Origin: Adineta ricciae
Taxonomy: Eukaryota > Rotifera > Eurotatoria > Adinetida > Adinetidae
NCBI GenBank assembly: GCA_905250025.1
Contig: CAJNOJ010000079.1
Location: 187,597-251,596, forward strand
Length of the DNA stretch: 64,000 nucleotides
Reading direction: 5' to 3'
Shown here: one piece after another, positions 1 to 10,436 of the stretch
Position numbering within the stretch: the first letter of the stretch is position 1
How the letters are laid out: each line of letters opens with the position of its first letter
Notes under the pieces: model-generated
What the model saw: only the letters and a program-made list of their open reading frames with translations
The model's database searches: none
What the model was told of the DNA's origin: nothing
Program-made: the position numbers and the translations under genes

Positions 1-1
1 G

Positions 2-487
2 AAATCCTTACCAGCTGATCATCCAAAAATAGGCACTTCAAATTATGATATTGGACGTATGTATTATCGCCTCAGACAATATGACCTTGCGATGAAGCAT
101 CATACTCTAGCACTCGAGATTCGACTGAAATCCCTACCAGCTGATCATCCAAAAATAGGCACTTCAAATTATAATATTGGATGTATATATGATGCCCTCG
201 AACGATATGACCTTGCGATGGAACATTATACTCGAGCACTCGAGATTCGACTGAAATCCCTACCTCGTGAACATCTAGATATCGCCAAGAGCTACAGCAG
301 CATCGGTGTAATACATAAGAAGAAGGGTGAATGGCGAGAAGCATTGGCGAACTATGAAACAGCTGCCAAAATCTATCGTAGTTCGTTACCACTTCTACAT
401 CGATACGTAATGGCAATCAACAACGACATTGCACGTGTGGCATCAAAACTAAAATATCATAGTATTGACGATACGCTTAAATTTTAG
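2..487 (+). CDS. TPR (kinesin-light-chain type) protein, 3' end only
   Basis: The frame is open from base 2 and stops at 485-487, so only the C-terminal ~161 residues are present and the start lies left of the window. It holds three 42-residue TPR units of the KLC type, each with a pattern like NIGxIYxxLxxYDxAxxHYxxALEIRLKSLP followed by a (A/D)HP-type linker, then a less regular last unit and a basic tail. Such repeats form a protein-binding superhelix. In bdelloids these arrays are often fused behind an ADP-ribosyltransferase domain, as in the gene at 36284-40216 here, but the N-terminal domain of this copy cannot be seen. The units at 100-180 and 225-265 are nearly identical in DNA, which indicates recent unit duplication. 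The TPR call is firm; the full architecture is unknown. Confidence 0.85.
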   Translation, partial: KSLPADHPKIGTSNYDIGRMYYRLRQYDLAMKHHTLALEIRLKSLPADHPKIGTSNYNIGCIYDALERYDLAMEHYTRALEIRLKSLPREHLDIAKSYSSIGVIHKKKGEWREALANYETAAKIYRSSLPLLHRYVMAINNDIARVASKLKYHSIDDTLKF

Positions 488-891
488 TAGTGAAGTCGAA
501 AGGACAAGATTAGCTATTCGAACTAGTTTAAATATGCATTCAAACTAAGAACCGCGGTGCAAAAACACTTGATTGATTTCGTGTTTTTTTTCTTGAATAG
601 AAGCAAATAAAATGATGACGAATGTGCAATATCAAAAAAGTAATCTTTCACTTGCGATTGATTCGAAGGCGGTTATTTTAGAAAAGCCTTTAATAACGAT
701 TCAACACGATTTCCAAATGATGTCTGACAGTGTAATTGCAAAATTTTCTCGAAGATAAATTAGTCGATTTCTTTTTTTATATGATATTGTGATAGTTCAA
801 AACAAAATACTGATGAAAAGCTAATTTCTTATACAGTCGAGCGATGTCAGACTCAAACAAATGTCAATGGCAGCGGGAAGATTATGGTCGA
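488..891. other. Intergenic, convergent 3' ends
   Basis: AT-rich spacer between the 3' ends of the TPR gene (plus) and the LCIB-like gene (minus). An AATAAA-type polyadenylation signal lies near 606. I see no other gene, repeat or RNA here. Confidence 0.5.
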
Positions 892-1830
892 TTAGTGTTG
901 CTTTGTCCTCGACGCAGCTGATGATTGAGGCTTTACATTAGATGTAAGAGTGAGTGGTGCAAATACGCCGTTTTTCACTAAACTTGCTTTTCCTAACCAA
1001 CAATAATCGGTTCCATTTGGACCATGTATTTGAACACCCGTAAATAAAGCGTATTGACGATCTTTAAAATGCGTAGCGTCGTGTCGAACATGATTTTCTA
1101 AATCCCAAGTAATGGTTTGATAAGCAGCCATAGTCACTGCCAGCAAATCTGGCACCTTCTTCGGATCAGCCAGCAGGTCCGTTTGCTTAGCAATATGTTT
1201 TTTTAACATGCTCATTTCGATATCAGCTTCATCGAAATGCAAATTCAACTTATTTGAAGCAATTTCACTCGCAAACGCAGCAAGAGCACCGCATGCTGTG
1301 GTCTTCTCATTCATACCGCTACGTGTTCTGTAAACCGCACCAATATTTCCTTCGTGATCGATAGCAATATGTGTAAAACAATAGTAAATAAAACGACCAT
1401 CGTCGGGTGCATGATGATGTGCAGCTGCAAAGCCCGTTTTTCCACAGAACAACATACCACCCAACGAACCGCAGATGAATCCTTGTCCCCACATTGACTC
1501 AACTTCTTCTTCGAATGGACTAGTAATTTCATCGCGACATAATCCAATACAAACCAATGTATTAACATGAGGATAAAAACCTTTGGGTACCAGAGTTTGC
1601 TTCGTTTCAAAGACAAATTCTTCTAATCCATAAGCGTTTGGAAAGTATTTCTGTAATGTAGTTTGGAAACGATCTTCAGTACGACTTCGACTTGTCTTCA
1701 AACTTTGATGACATTGAGAACAGATACCATTCGTAGACGATTGATCTGTTACAGGAATCAGTGGACGACCATTTCGAGCAGAAGTCATCACATGATGGTC
1801 GTTCTGTTTTTGTGAAGAATGGGAACTCAT
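892..1830 (-). CDS. LCIB/LCIC-type (beta/theta-like) carbonic anhydrase family protein
   Basis: A 312-residue soluble protein. Residues ~60-290 match the LCIB_C_CA domain known from algal low-CO2-inducible proteins LCIB/LCIC and from diatom, bacterial and other microbial relatives. Signature stretches are visible in order: FPNAYGLEEFV (63-73), LVCIGLCRDE (92-101), GGMLFCGKTGFAAAHHHAP (124-142), THIAID (153-158), TACGALAAFASE (178-189), PDLLAVT and TGVQIHGPNGTDY. C98, a His of 138-140 and C180 are the likely zinc ligands, with D100 as the partner of the CxD pair. A CxxC (37-40) precedes the domain. Family members hydrate CO2 or support CO2 concentration; activity here is inferred only. The frame stays open upstream of the ATG for 22 codons, to a good 3' splice site (TTTTTAG, boundary at 1896/1897), so a further N-terminal exon is possible. 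No intron is seen inside the domain. The family is not a standard animal carbonic anhydrase, so horizontal transfer is likely. Confidence 0.85.
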   Translation of the reverse strand: MSSHSSQKQNDHHVMTSARNGRPLIPVTDQSSTNGICSQCHQSLKTSRSRTEDRFQTTLQKYFPNAYGLEEFVFETKQTLVPKGFYPHVNTLVCIGLCRDEITSPFEEEVESMWGQGFICGSLGGMLFCGKTGFAAAHHHAPDDGRFIYYCFTHIAIDHEGNIGAVYRTRSGMNEKTTACGALAAFASEIASNKLNLHFDEADIEMSMLKKHIAKQTDLLADPKKVPDLLAVTMAAYQTITWDLENHVRHDATHFKDRQYALFTGVQIHGPNGTDYCWLGKASLVKNGVFAPLTLTSNVKPQSSAASRTKQH

Positions 1831-1896
1831 CTTGTGTTGAATTCTATGACGTTCGTTGGTTAATTTACCAGCTTGAGCAGAACTGAATATTGCCGC

Positions 1897-2980
1897 CTAA
1901 AAAGAAGCGAACATTTATATGTCATCATGACACAAGATAAACATGCAAAAATACTTTTCTCTTAATTTTTACTCCATCCTGTAACAGCGGTTGTCATAAC
2001 AGGGCGATCACCGGAAAAAAGAGAAAGGCCGTGGTTGCGTTTGTGTTAACTACCGATCAGTCAAAAATATTCGAACAACAAGCGGAGCAAAGAGAGAAAA
2101 TTGAAAAAATGTCGCCGAATAAATGTGTGCTGGTAAATACAGTTTGCCGATTAGGCACATACAAAGCGTGTCTAACATGCAAATCGAAGTGCAGAAAGTA
2201 TGTACAAAATTTCATGCAAATTCAGCACATCAATTTTCTCGTTGTGTCTGGAAAAAAACTGAGTACTTTCATTCACCCGATAGTTAAAAATGCGTTACTA
2301 TGCCGTTACGCATAGCAAATGAATCAAAGAAATGCATTTCGGTCGAGCTTTTCTTCTCTGTTTATGCGTTTACCTATGAATTTCATGAAAGGAATTTAAC
2401 GTGGGTGATCACGTCGCAATCTTTTCAATCAAACCGTGCGAGTTATTTCAGAAGAAAAACACATACGCATAACATCAAACAAATGAACGAAAGAATTGCA
2501 AGCGAATTCTGAAGTGGTTCTGTGCGTTGTCCACCTGCGAAAAGACTCTATACCAACTAAGGATTACACATTCATATACAATTACGATCTCTCTCGATAC
2601 ACTCGAAAATATTCATGAAAGTTAAAATGTTGTTCAAATAACCATTTTTAGTCGTGTCGAACTTTAATGTATATGCTCCGTACATTTTGGAAGAAAATCA
2701 ATCTCGGTGTTTTTCAAATACCATTGACAGATTTCAGATGTAGATAAGAAGACATGACTGCGACATTCAAAAAGATTACATTCATTAAAAAGACTTCTAA
2801 GATGTTCGTCGATTTTTAATAGTACATTCTCATCATAAACATAATATGAGTCTGCTTTCACTGCAAGATTAGTTCTTTCTTCTTAATTAAAATTCACATG
2901 ACAGAACTCATCTTCGCGACAAATAATCTCTCGTTGACATTTTTCACTGCAAACAAAAACACGTACATCCTATCAGACCA
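1897..2980. other. Intergenic between divergent genes
   Basis: About 1.1 kb between the LCIB-like gene (minus) and the GPCR (plus). Two short plus-strand open frames (2031-2315, 2300-2512) and one minus-strand frame of 65 codons (2664-2861) lack homology, domain signs or a splice context. The minus one has protein-like composition (several Cys, Asp/Glu) and could be an exon of something lost, but I cannot support it. Presumably this holds both promoters. Confidence 0.45.
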
Positions 2981-4035
2981 ATGGACTCATCGTTATTAAC
3001 TACAGTAGCTATTCTTAATAATATTCGTCTATGTATATTCTACATTTATTTTTTCGCTATTGTGTTCGGAATCATTGGTCATATTATCAATATTCTTGTT
3101 CTCACTCAATTGAAACTATTTCGTGATAACCGATGGGCTTTTTATTTAATCATCGAATCGGTTGTCGATATTCTCTATAATTTAGTCATGTTTACTAGTA
3201 ATTTATTACAAATTATTTATGCAATCGATCCTCAAAGTACTGTTCTTGTCTGGTGTCGATCACGACTGATTTTATTTCAAACGTGTACACTTGTATCCTC
3301 ATTTACGGTATGTTATGCTGCATGCGATCAGTTTTTCTCAACAAGTTACCGACTGAATTTACGACGAATGTTTACATTTAAACTTGCTCGATATGTGCTT
3401 TTAATTAGCTCTTGTATATGGCTTTTACATAGTATTATGTTCGGCCTTTTTTTTAATATAAATTCATCGCTCGGATGTGTTATAACAAATCCAGTATTTC
3501 TACATTATTCAACATGGTTCTTTTATCCAGTTTTGTATGGTCCTCTACAAATTGCCATTGCGGCATTATCAAGTTTATCAGCTTTTCAAAATGTTCGTCG
3601 AATTGTTCGTCAACAAGTGCCAATCATTCGTCGACGACTTGATCAACAAATGACAGCGATGATTTTAGTACGAGCTTTATTTTACATTATATGCTCCTTA
3701 CCTTATTCGATCTACCGTATGATTATTATCAATAAGGCTAATCCACAAACAGATGTCTTACAGTACGCAACTCGACAATTACTTTTTGCCATATTTACCT
3801 GTTGGACGGGTCTCAATTTTACGGTACAGTTTCATATTCAATGCTAAACTTCATTTGCCTACTTTAGATCAGTTTCTATATCTTTTTCGTCACTTCCGCA
3901 CGATATCGCAGTCAAGTCAAGCATCTTCTAGTGAAAAAATACTGGCGACGAGTAAAACATTTGTGTTCGAGCAATCGAAATCAAGTTGTTCCGAATAATG
4001 CACCATCGAGTAATTCGAGCATGGAACTCGAGTGA
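2981..4035 (+). CDS. Rhodopsin-family GPCR (FMRFamide-receptor-like), two exons
   Basis: Read as join(2981..3823, 3868..4035), 336 residues. The 44-bp intron (GTACAG...TTTAG, phase 0) lies inside TM7; reading through it would give a premature stop and lose the end of TM7 and the tail. After the join, TM7 continues as SFYIFFVTSARYRSQVK, with a basic cytoplasmic tail ending in MELE. TM1 begins about residue 20 (YFFAIVFGIIGHIINILVL, with the conserved Asn). TM2 and TM3 follow, with CYAACDQFFST in the place of the DRY region. A TM5-TM6 loop rich in Arg (RRIVRQQVPIIRRRLDQQ) leads to TM6 (FYIICSLPYSIYR). There is no signal peptide. These small class A receptors are hugely expanded in bdelloids; the ligand is unknown. 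An AATAAA lies about 25 bp past the stop. Confidence 0.88.
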
Positions 4036-4326
4036 AACCTATCTATTAGTTCATATTTTAATAAATGTTTAACAAATCATTAGCCGTTGTTCTCATGAAG
4101 CATGTTCAGATTAAATCTGTGAACATTTGAAACGTGTAATCTGATATCAAAAGAAGAAGATTATCATGGAAAATATATGCGTAATTATAATTGAAAACTG
4201 AAAAACAACGTTTTAGCCTGTCATGTTTTGAGAACTGTGTATTTCATTCACAATGGAATTGATCTCTTGCTCGACACAGATCAAGTTTGAAATAGGACAT
4301 AGAAAATAGATTGAAAGAGTAGAATC

Positions 4327-5418
4327 CTAGTTAGACTTTTTAATAGTCAAACTGGCATAGGAAGATACAGTGCGATTTTCATTCCATTTGATCGATGGAT
4401 CATTTTTTGCTATGTTACTAATGATATCTTTGGAAACAGCATCCAACGCATGAATCCTTACATCAACATGAGCAACTGCGACAGATTCTAATAGTTTCGC
4501 CCAACGTGCTCGATCGAAATAATCCAGATAATCTTCATAATGATTTGTGAAAACATAAACAGAATAATCCACATCTAAATGACAAAGACAGCCATCCGTA
4601 GCATTACAAATCAGCTCCAGTCGTTGAAATGTCAAATTACAAATAGATAGTTTCAATCGCGACAATGCAGGAAGAGACAAAGATTGAATTGGATAAGACA
4701 TATCTGTTTGATCAAAAATATATCCTTGTGTTTGATATTGGACGCCGAGAGATTGTAATCCACGAAAATATGGAATAATATCAAAGAGAATCCTCCGCTC
4801 AATATTATCGATTCGGAGATTTCGTATCGAGTGATTTAATGGTAAATCAAGAACATATTGTCGGTCGAAAGTGGTTTCCTGTAAATTCCAAAGACTCAGT
4901 GAGCAATTGCGTAAGTTTCGATGTTGCAGAATAGTTGTGAATAACTCACCGATAGAGTTACTAAGTGATTTGTCTATAAAATTTCTTTTACAATTCAGAT
5001 TGAGAACTTCCAATCTATGTAATTGAGGTAATGCTTTGCAAAGGCGAAAAAGCTTCGACTCTGCATGCTTTGCACGAATATAAACATTCAAGACACGCAT
5101 ATTGATCAGACGCGATGCGTAATTTTGAAGAAATGGTATGATGCAACCACTTCTCTTAGTTTCATACGTGTCCAATGCTTGAATCCATTCTATCTTCAGC
5201 GCACTGGACTTTTCAAAATTCTGGGCGGAAGGACATGCAGGAGCAAAGCCTATTCGTACTCGAATGATCGTTGGAAGTTGAGGAGAACTCAGAATAGAAT
5301 CGAAGAACGAATTCAGTCTACCAAATGCCAAAGCTATATGTTTACATGTGAGATATCGGAAGATTTCAAGCCATAATTCCACGGGAAATATTTCAATGCA
5401 CGTGTACATTTTCGTCAT
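4327..5418 (-). CDS. F-box protein with LRR-like C-terminal region
   Basis: The F-box core (FPVELWLEIFRYLTCKHIAL, about residues 10-30 from this start) should bind Skp1 and bring substrates to an SCF ubiquitin ligase. The remaining ~300 residues are a leucine-rich, LRR-like region (e.g. LHRLEVLNLNCKR, LRNCSLSLWNLQ, LSRLKLSICNLTF) as in the many bdelloid F-box proteins. The frame is open to an earlier ATG at 5511. I prefer the ATG at 5418 because it puts the F-box at the N-terminus as in relatives, and because an acceptor-like CAATCAG lies just upstream. The 31 extra residues are low in F-box character. It is divergent from the F-box pseudogene at 5687-7390. The substrate is unknown. Confidence 0.8.
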   Translation of the reverse strand: MTKMYTCIEIFPVELWLEIFRYLTCKHIALAFGRLNSFFDSILSSPQLPTIIRVRIGFAPACPSAQNFEKSSALKIEWIQALDTYETKRSGCIIPFLQNYASRLINMRVLNVYIRAKHAESKLFRLCKALPQLHRLEVLNLNCKRNFIDKSLSNSIGELFTTILQHRNLRNCSLSLWNLQETTFDRQYVLDLPLNHSIRNLRIDNIERRILFDIIPYFRGLQSLGVQYQTQGYIFDQTDMSYPIQSLSLPALSRLKLSICNLTFQRLELICNATDGCLCHLDVDYSVYVFTNHYEDYLDYFDRARWAKLLESVAVAHVDVRIHALDAVSKDIISNIAKNDPSIKWNENRTVSSYASLTIKKSN

Positions 5419-5686
5419 GTTTATGCTGATTGGTCGTGAATATTCCGCTATATATGCGTATGATTTCAATGATGTAATCATCTTTCCTAATAAAAAACGC
5501 GATTGCGTCATTCAGTGATAGGCTGGATTTTTCATTTATATCTCCGGACATGAAACTAAAACAATTGGCGACAGTATCTAAATTTGTTGATTTACATGTG
5601 ACACGTTCTCCTCATCGGCAAATACCTGTCCTTCGATGACTCATGTCTGTTTTCATACGTGTCATTTCACATTACACAACTTTGAA

Positions 5687-7390
5687 ATGTCGACAACGTG
5701 GTTTGATCGTTTACCAGCAGAAATTATTTTCCAAATATTTCGTTATTTGTCAACGAATGATATTGTTTATACATTCACTCATGTCAATGAACGGTTCCAT
5801 CGTCTCCTGATCTCAAATTCGCAGGATTATCTCAAAATCTGCTTACCGAAACACAATTTTCAAGAATGAGCTGCGATTTGCTCAGATATCGGTTCATATG
5901 TCGACTCACTAACAATCGATACATCTGAGATTCCCTTTCCGCTATCATACTTTTCCCATTTGAAGCGTCTATCCATATCCTGCACATTATCGAATGATCA
6001 ATGGAAGTTAATTATTGATAATCAACAGTTCAAACAGCTTAAATCATTCAAACTAATCAAACCACGATTCATTGACTACGATAATGAACGAGATATGGAA
6101 ATAAATCATGACTACGTGCTTTCACAACTGTGGAATGGTGAAAACTCGTTGGAGGTTATTGACTATTCACCAGTTATTCTTCAGTTTCCGTTATTGATTA
6201 GATATCAATTTCGAACGAATGAAAGTTTACATTCCTTAAGAATAGTACTAAACAATTTCGCTGATATATTCACATTATTACCATTTACACCGAATTTAAC
6301 CTGCTTAAACCTTCAAACATATCCACCGATCCAATTTAATACGAATGCAGGAGGATTAAAACTGAAATTGAAAGAATTTCATCTAAAATTCTACAATGAA
6401 CCAGGTCGAGTAATTTGTTTCGATCGTCTACTCGATGTGATAAACCAAATATCTTCGACATTAGTTTGCTTATCATTAAATTTAAGTGAATCATTTCTTG
6501 ACAGTGGAACTGACTCCGTACCATTTGATCATCTGAAATTAAAGCAATATATGGAAACAATGAATAAATTGAGCGAATTCCATCTGTATGCTAAGTTACA
6601 ACCTAACCAAACCAAACAAAATCAACGAATCCTTCTCGATTTGAAAAAACAACAACTGTTGTCGGACCGAAATGTATTCTTTGGAGTATACAATAATTAT
6701 TTCTATACATTACCATTCTATTTTGATTATCTTCATGAGATTGATTCGAATATTCATGAAAATCTGAAAGATCCTGGTGAATCATGGCACAATGTACGAT
6801 ACGTTCATTTAAATTTCACATTGCACTATGATGAGCATATTATAAGCGTCTTAAAGTCTAAAATGCCGAAATTAATGGTCATTCTGTGGAGAAAGGAGTC
6901 CCAATCAAATCGAACATATGAAGAGATAAGAAATATCATGGCCAATTATATTCGAATATTTCATTCTAATCGCCAAGATTTTTCGAGTGACTCAAAGAAA
7001 GATTGGTATGCGTTCAGATTAAATACTCCTTTACACTTGTATCTACAAAATGAAGAGGTGACTCTTGCTATTAAGAAAGCAATGACACAGTGCAGTTGTG
7101 TCACACATAATGGACTTGTGAGGTTAAGCAAAATCAATCGGTTTCATTTGTCATCTTTTTCTCATGTGGACTTTTCTGTGGATAGACACGGCGCATCGCT
7201 AGAGTGGTATGCCGATATCCTTACTAAGATAGTGCAAACTTTTCAACATCTAGAGACGATTAAAGTATTCGTGGATGATCAATCGAGCGCTAATGAGCTG
7301 ATTGAAAATTTGCATATGAATCGTGGAAGTTTTCGAAACTTTGTGCTTAAGCGTTACTCGGAATCTTTTTTATTGAAGAAAATAAATTAA
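5687..7390 (+). pseudogene. F-box/LRR-like gene interrupted by one in-frame TGA
   Basis: An F-box (FDRLPAEIIFQIFRYLSTND) starts six residues after the ATG at 5687 and the frame runs to TGA at 5867-5869, after the motif YLKICLPKHNFQE. The same frame then continues with family-like sequence (AAICSDIGSYVDSLTIDTS) and stays open to the TAA at 7388-7390, giving a 567-codon gene. Relatives usually have a Trp at such a position, so a TGG-to-TGA change is the simple reading. No donor/acceptor pair that would remove the TGA without losing conserved residues is obvious. If it is a true nonsense allele the product stops after 60 residues. Alternatives are an allele difference, a sequencing error, or translation of the downstream part from the ATG at 5960. 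The rest is LRR-like and looks undecayed, so the lesion must be recent. Confidence 0.7.
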
Positions 7391-7505
7391 CATGCATGCT
7401 GAAGCTATAAGGTGTATACTATCTTGTTTTGTTTGCTTGCGAACACTAGTGATAAAGTTTTTATCTATATTCTCTAGCTGTCATATCATAATTTAAGGTT
7501 TTACA

Positions 7506-10436
7506 ATGACCAGCCTTCCTCTGTGTCTATTAATATTTCACATCGTACTATTAGCAAAGAACCTTCAAGGATTGTCGGTATGCGCTTCACCGCGACCGCA
7601 GCATATTCGCATTGATCACCACGATGTTGACACACATCCTGATCTTATTGTTGAAACACCCATCTTTTCATGGACTATCGATGATGAAGAACATCTTTGC
7701 AATGGTACATTGATACGTGGGATTTATCAAACTGCATATCAGATTACTATAACTCAATTAAATAGTTTCTATTTACCCGAAGAAGGCTCTCAACTAGTCT
7801 ATGATTCAGATCGTGTCAGTTCGAACGTAACCATTAACATTCTTTGCACTAATCTACCTTTAACATCAGACACCCGCTATAGATACTCTATTCAGTACTG
7901 GTCGTCGACGGGTTCAGTTAGTCAACTTATAACTGGACAATTTCGAACGCCATTGTTCAATCCGAAATATGAATTCACGGCCAACTGGATTGGTTCGCGT
8001 CAAATTAATATGAATGAATTGCGACGGGAGTTTTACATTTCACAAGATATACTTTCGGCCACTGTATTTATGAGTGGTATGGGTTACGGCGTTTTGCACG
8101 TTAATGGTATCAACGTAGATCCGTCACGTCGATTTGATCCTGGTTGGACGACATATACACAGCGCGTCCTTTATGTTTCTTATGACATAACTAAATTTCT
8201 TCAAAGTCGAGCCCTCAATTGCGTTGGTGTACAATTAGGGCTTGGGTTCTACACCCACGAACAATGGGGTGGTGGAGTACCTGCCCCGGCACCGGAAGTA
8301 TTTGGTCCACCGGCACGATTACTTATACAATTGAATCTGATGTTCACTGATCATTCGACAATGAATATCAGTAGTGATACAACATGGCTTGGCCGAGAAG
8401 GTGCACACCGTAAAGATAGCATCTACATGGGAACATTCTATGATAGCCGTGCTGAACGTTATAATTGGTCTACACCTGGTTTTGTTGATCCCTATAGTTT
8501 ATGGTTGAATGCCTCTCTCATCGAATCACCATTATCATCAGCATCCGGACAGTTGACATATCAATCGATGGATCCGATACGAATTAGCCCATATGCACTA
8601 CACATTGCTACATCCGCGGCTCGAACAAGTTACAAATCAATGCCACCAGGTGTCATTGGAGGCAATATCGTAGATGGTGGTGTCTTCAATGCAACAGCAA
8701 TTCCAAATCAACAAGTACCAACGTATGATGTTTCACAGAATATTGCCGGCTACTGTACGCTAACTATTAGTGGAAGAAACGGAATGTCTGTATCTACACG
8801 ACATGCCGAACTATTGAATGCGCCTGGCACAAATGGTATTCAATATCAAGGACTCAATCAAGCTAACTATCAAATCATTACTGCTTCGGATGATTTTATT
8901 ATCCAGGGCACACCACACGAAGTGTTAACACCGCTTTTTACGTACCACGGTTTTCGTTACATCTCGATATTTGCTAATTATATCACTATCGAATCAGTCG
9001 TATGCGCAGCAATTCATAGTGAAACGAAACTGATCGGTAACTTTACTTCATCATCACTGACACTCAATCAGATTCAACATAATATACTCTGGTCACAAAT
9101 GAGTAACATTATGTCGATCGTTACCGACTGTAGTCAAAGACAAGAACGACGAGGATGGTTAGGCGATGCAGCATTATCAGTCGACGTTGCACTATTTAAC
9201 TTTGATTTATATGGATTGTACGTAAATACTTTGCAGAATATCGCTGATGTCCAACACGATGACGGATCTATTCCAGATACTGCACCATACTCCGTTGGCG
9301 GATACGTGGCAGATCCATCATGGGCGCATGCTTATCCAGAAATTGCTTGGCGTCTGTATCAACATTACAATGATACTGTTGTTGTTAAAAAACATTACCT
9401 TGGAATTCAAAGATGGATAGATTATTTAACGAATCGAGCACAAAAAAGTGGCCTAGGCAATATGTACTTTGCATACGGAGATTGGGAAACGCCGGTTCAT
9501 TATCCAGTGACAAATAGTTCTTTGGTGTCAGCATTTTCCTATCTAAGTGATGTACAAACAATGATTGCGCTGTCCAAAATTCTCAATAATCAAACTAATA
9601 TCGACAAGTACAGTAAACTATATGATCAACTAGCACTGGACTTTCATTCTGCCTTCTACAATCCTCAAGTCAATGGCTATGCTGAAGGACATCAAACAGC
9701 CAATGTTTTAGCATTACGATTACCTAATGTTGTCCCTACTAATCTTCGTGCGTCAGTTACCAAAGCCCTAGTGGATAATATCGTTCAAAATGGTAATCAT
9801 TCCACTACGGGTATTGTTGGTACAGCTGCTCTTTATCCAGTTTTAACGGATGCCGGTTATCACGATTTAGCTGTTGCGATAGCTACTCAAACGACGTATC
9901 CATCTTTTGGATATATGTTCAATAACAATGTACAAAATGCGACAACAAACTGGGAAACGTACCATGCTTTGATTGAAGGCCAAGGTGGTACAGACAGTCT
10001 CAATCATCATATGTTTAACAGTATCGGTGCTTGGTTTTATCGATATCTGGCTGGTATACAATTGGATGGGTTCAGCAACGATCTCATTATTCATCCCCGT
10101 CTCACCAATGTTCTCGTCACTGTCGAAGCTGAAGTTCATACAGTAAAGGGACCTATTCTTGTCTCATGGGAACGAGACATCAATAACAAGATAGTCAGCT
10201 ATAATATCACAATACCACACTCATGTCATGCTATGTTGACATTTGAACCTATTGAATCGAGCACTCGATGTGTTTCGATTGAAGAAAATGGGATACTGAC
10301 TTGGCAACGATCTACCTCGTTACTAGACACGAAAGTCAATGGTATTGTATGGATACGTCGTGATACAAAGATCAAAGGTGCAATGCTTGCACGTGTACAA
10401 AGTGGTTCTTATCAGTGGAAAGTACGCTGGGACTAA
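7506..10436 (+). CDS. Secreted alpha-L-rhamnosidase, GH78
   Basis: A 976-residue intronless gene. Residues 1-23 are a hydrophobic signal peptide (LCLLIFHIVLLAKNLQG), so the enzyme is likely secreted or digestive. Domains in order: an N-terminal beta-sandwich region (~30-160, PIFSWTID, TRYRYSIQYWSS), a Bac_rhamnosid_N-type module (~180-350, MSGMGYGVLHVNGINVD, FDPGWTTY, GLGFYTHEQW), a concanavalin-like beta domain (~380-490), the (alpha/alpha)6 barrel (~510-870) and a C-terminal beta domain. The GH78 active-site signature is visible about 541-554 as DCSQRQERRGWLGDA. Other hallmarks are DGSIPDTAPY, YGDWETP and SLNHHMFNSIGAWFYRYLAG. GH78 enzymes remove terminal L-rhamnose from plant or microbial glycans. 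The family is chiefly bacterial and fungal; its presence as a single long exon among intron-bearing genes suggests horizontal acquisition. Length agrees with full-size GH78 enzymes. Confidence 0.93.
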   Translation: MTSLPLCLLIFHIVLLAKNLQGLSVCASPRPQHIRIDHHDVDTHPDLIVETPIFSWTIDDEEHLCNGTLIRGIYQTAYQITITQLNSFYLPEEGSQLVYDSDRVSSNVTINILCTNLPLTSDTRYRYSIQYWSSTGSVSQLITGQFRTPLFNPKYEFTANWIGSRQINMNELRREFYISQDILSATVFMSGMGYGVLHVNGINVDPSRRFDPGWTTYTQRVLYVSYDITKFLQSRALNCVGVQLGLGFYTHEQWGGGVPAPAPEVFGPPARLLIQLNLMFTDHSTMNISSDTTWLGREGAHRKDSIYMGTFYDSRAERYNWSTPGFVDPYSLWLNASLIESPLSSASGQLTYQSMDPIRISPYALHIATSAARTSYKSMPPGVIGGNIVDGGVFNATAIPNQQVPTYDVSQNIAGYCTLTISGRNGMSVSTRHAELLNAPGTNGIQYQGLNQANYQIITASDDFIIQGTPHEVLTPLFTYHGFRYISIFANYITIESVVCAAIHSETKLIGNFTSSSLTLNQIQHNILWSQMSNIMSIVTDCSQRQERRGWLGDAALSVDVALFNFDLYGLYVNTLQNIADVQHDDGSIPDTAPYSVGGYVADPSWAHAYPEIAWRLYQHYNDTVVVKKHYLGIQRWIDYLTNRAQKSGLGNMYFAYGDWETPVHYPVTNSSLVSAFSYLSDVQTMIALSKILNNQTNIDKYSKLYDQLALDFHSAFYNPQVNGYAEGHQTANVLALRLPNVVPTNLRASVTKALVDNIVQNGNHSTTGIVGTAALYPVLTDAGYHDLAVAIATQTTYPSFGYMFNNNVQNATTNWETYHALIEGQGGTDSLNHHMFNSIGAWFYRYLAGIQLDGFSNDLIIHPRLTNVLVTVEAEVHTVKGPILVSWERDINNKIVSYNITIPHSCHAMLTFEPIESSTRCVSIEENGILTWQRSTSLLDTKVNGIVWIRRDTKIKGAMLARVQSGSYQWKVRWD

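Noticed and set aside
2031-2512. Two small plus-strand frames upstream of the GPCR
   Set aside because: No domain, no splice partners, base composition like the intergenic background.
2664-2861. 65-codon minus-strand frame with several Cys and acidic residues
   Set aside because: Composition is protein-like but I found no splice partner, homologue or regulatory context.
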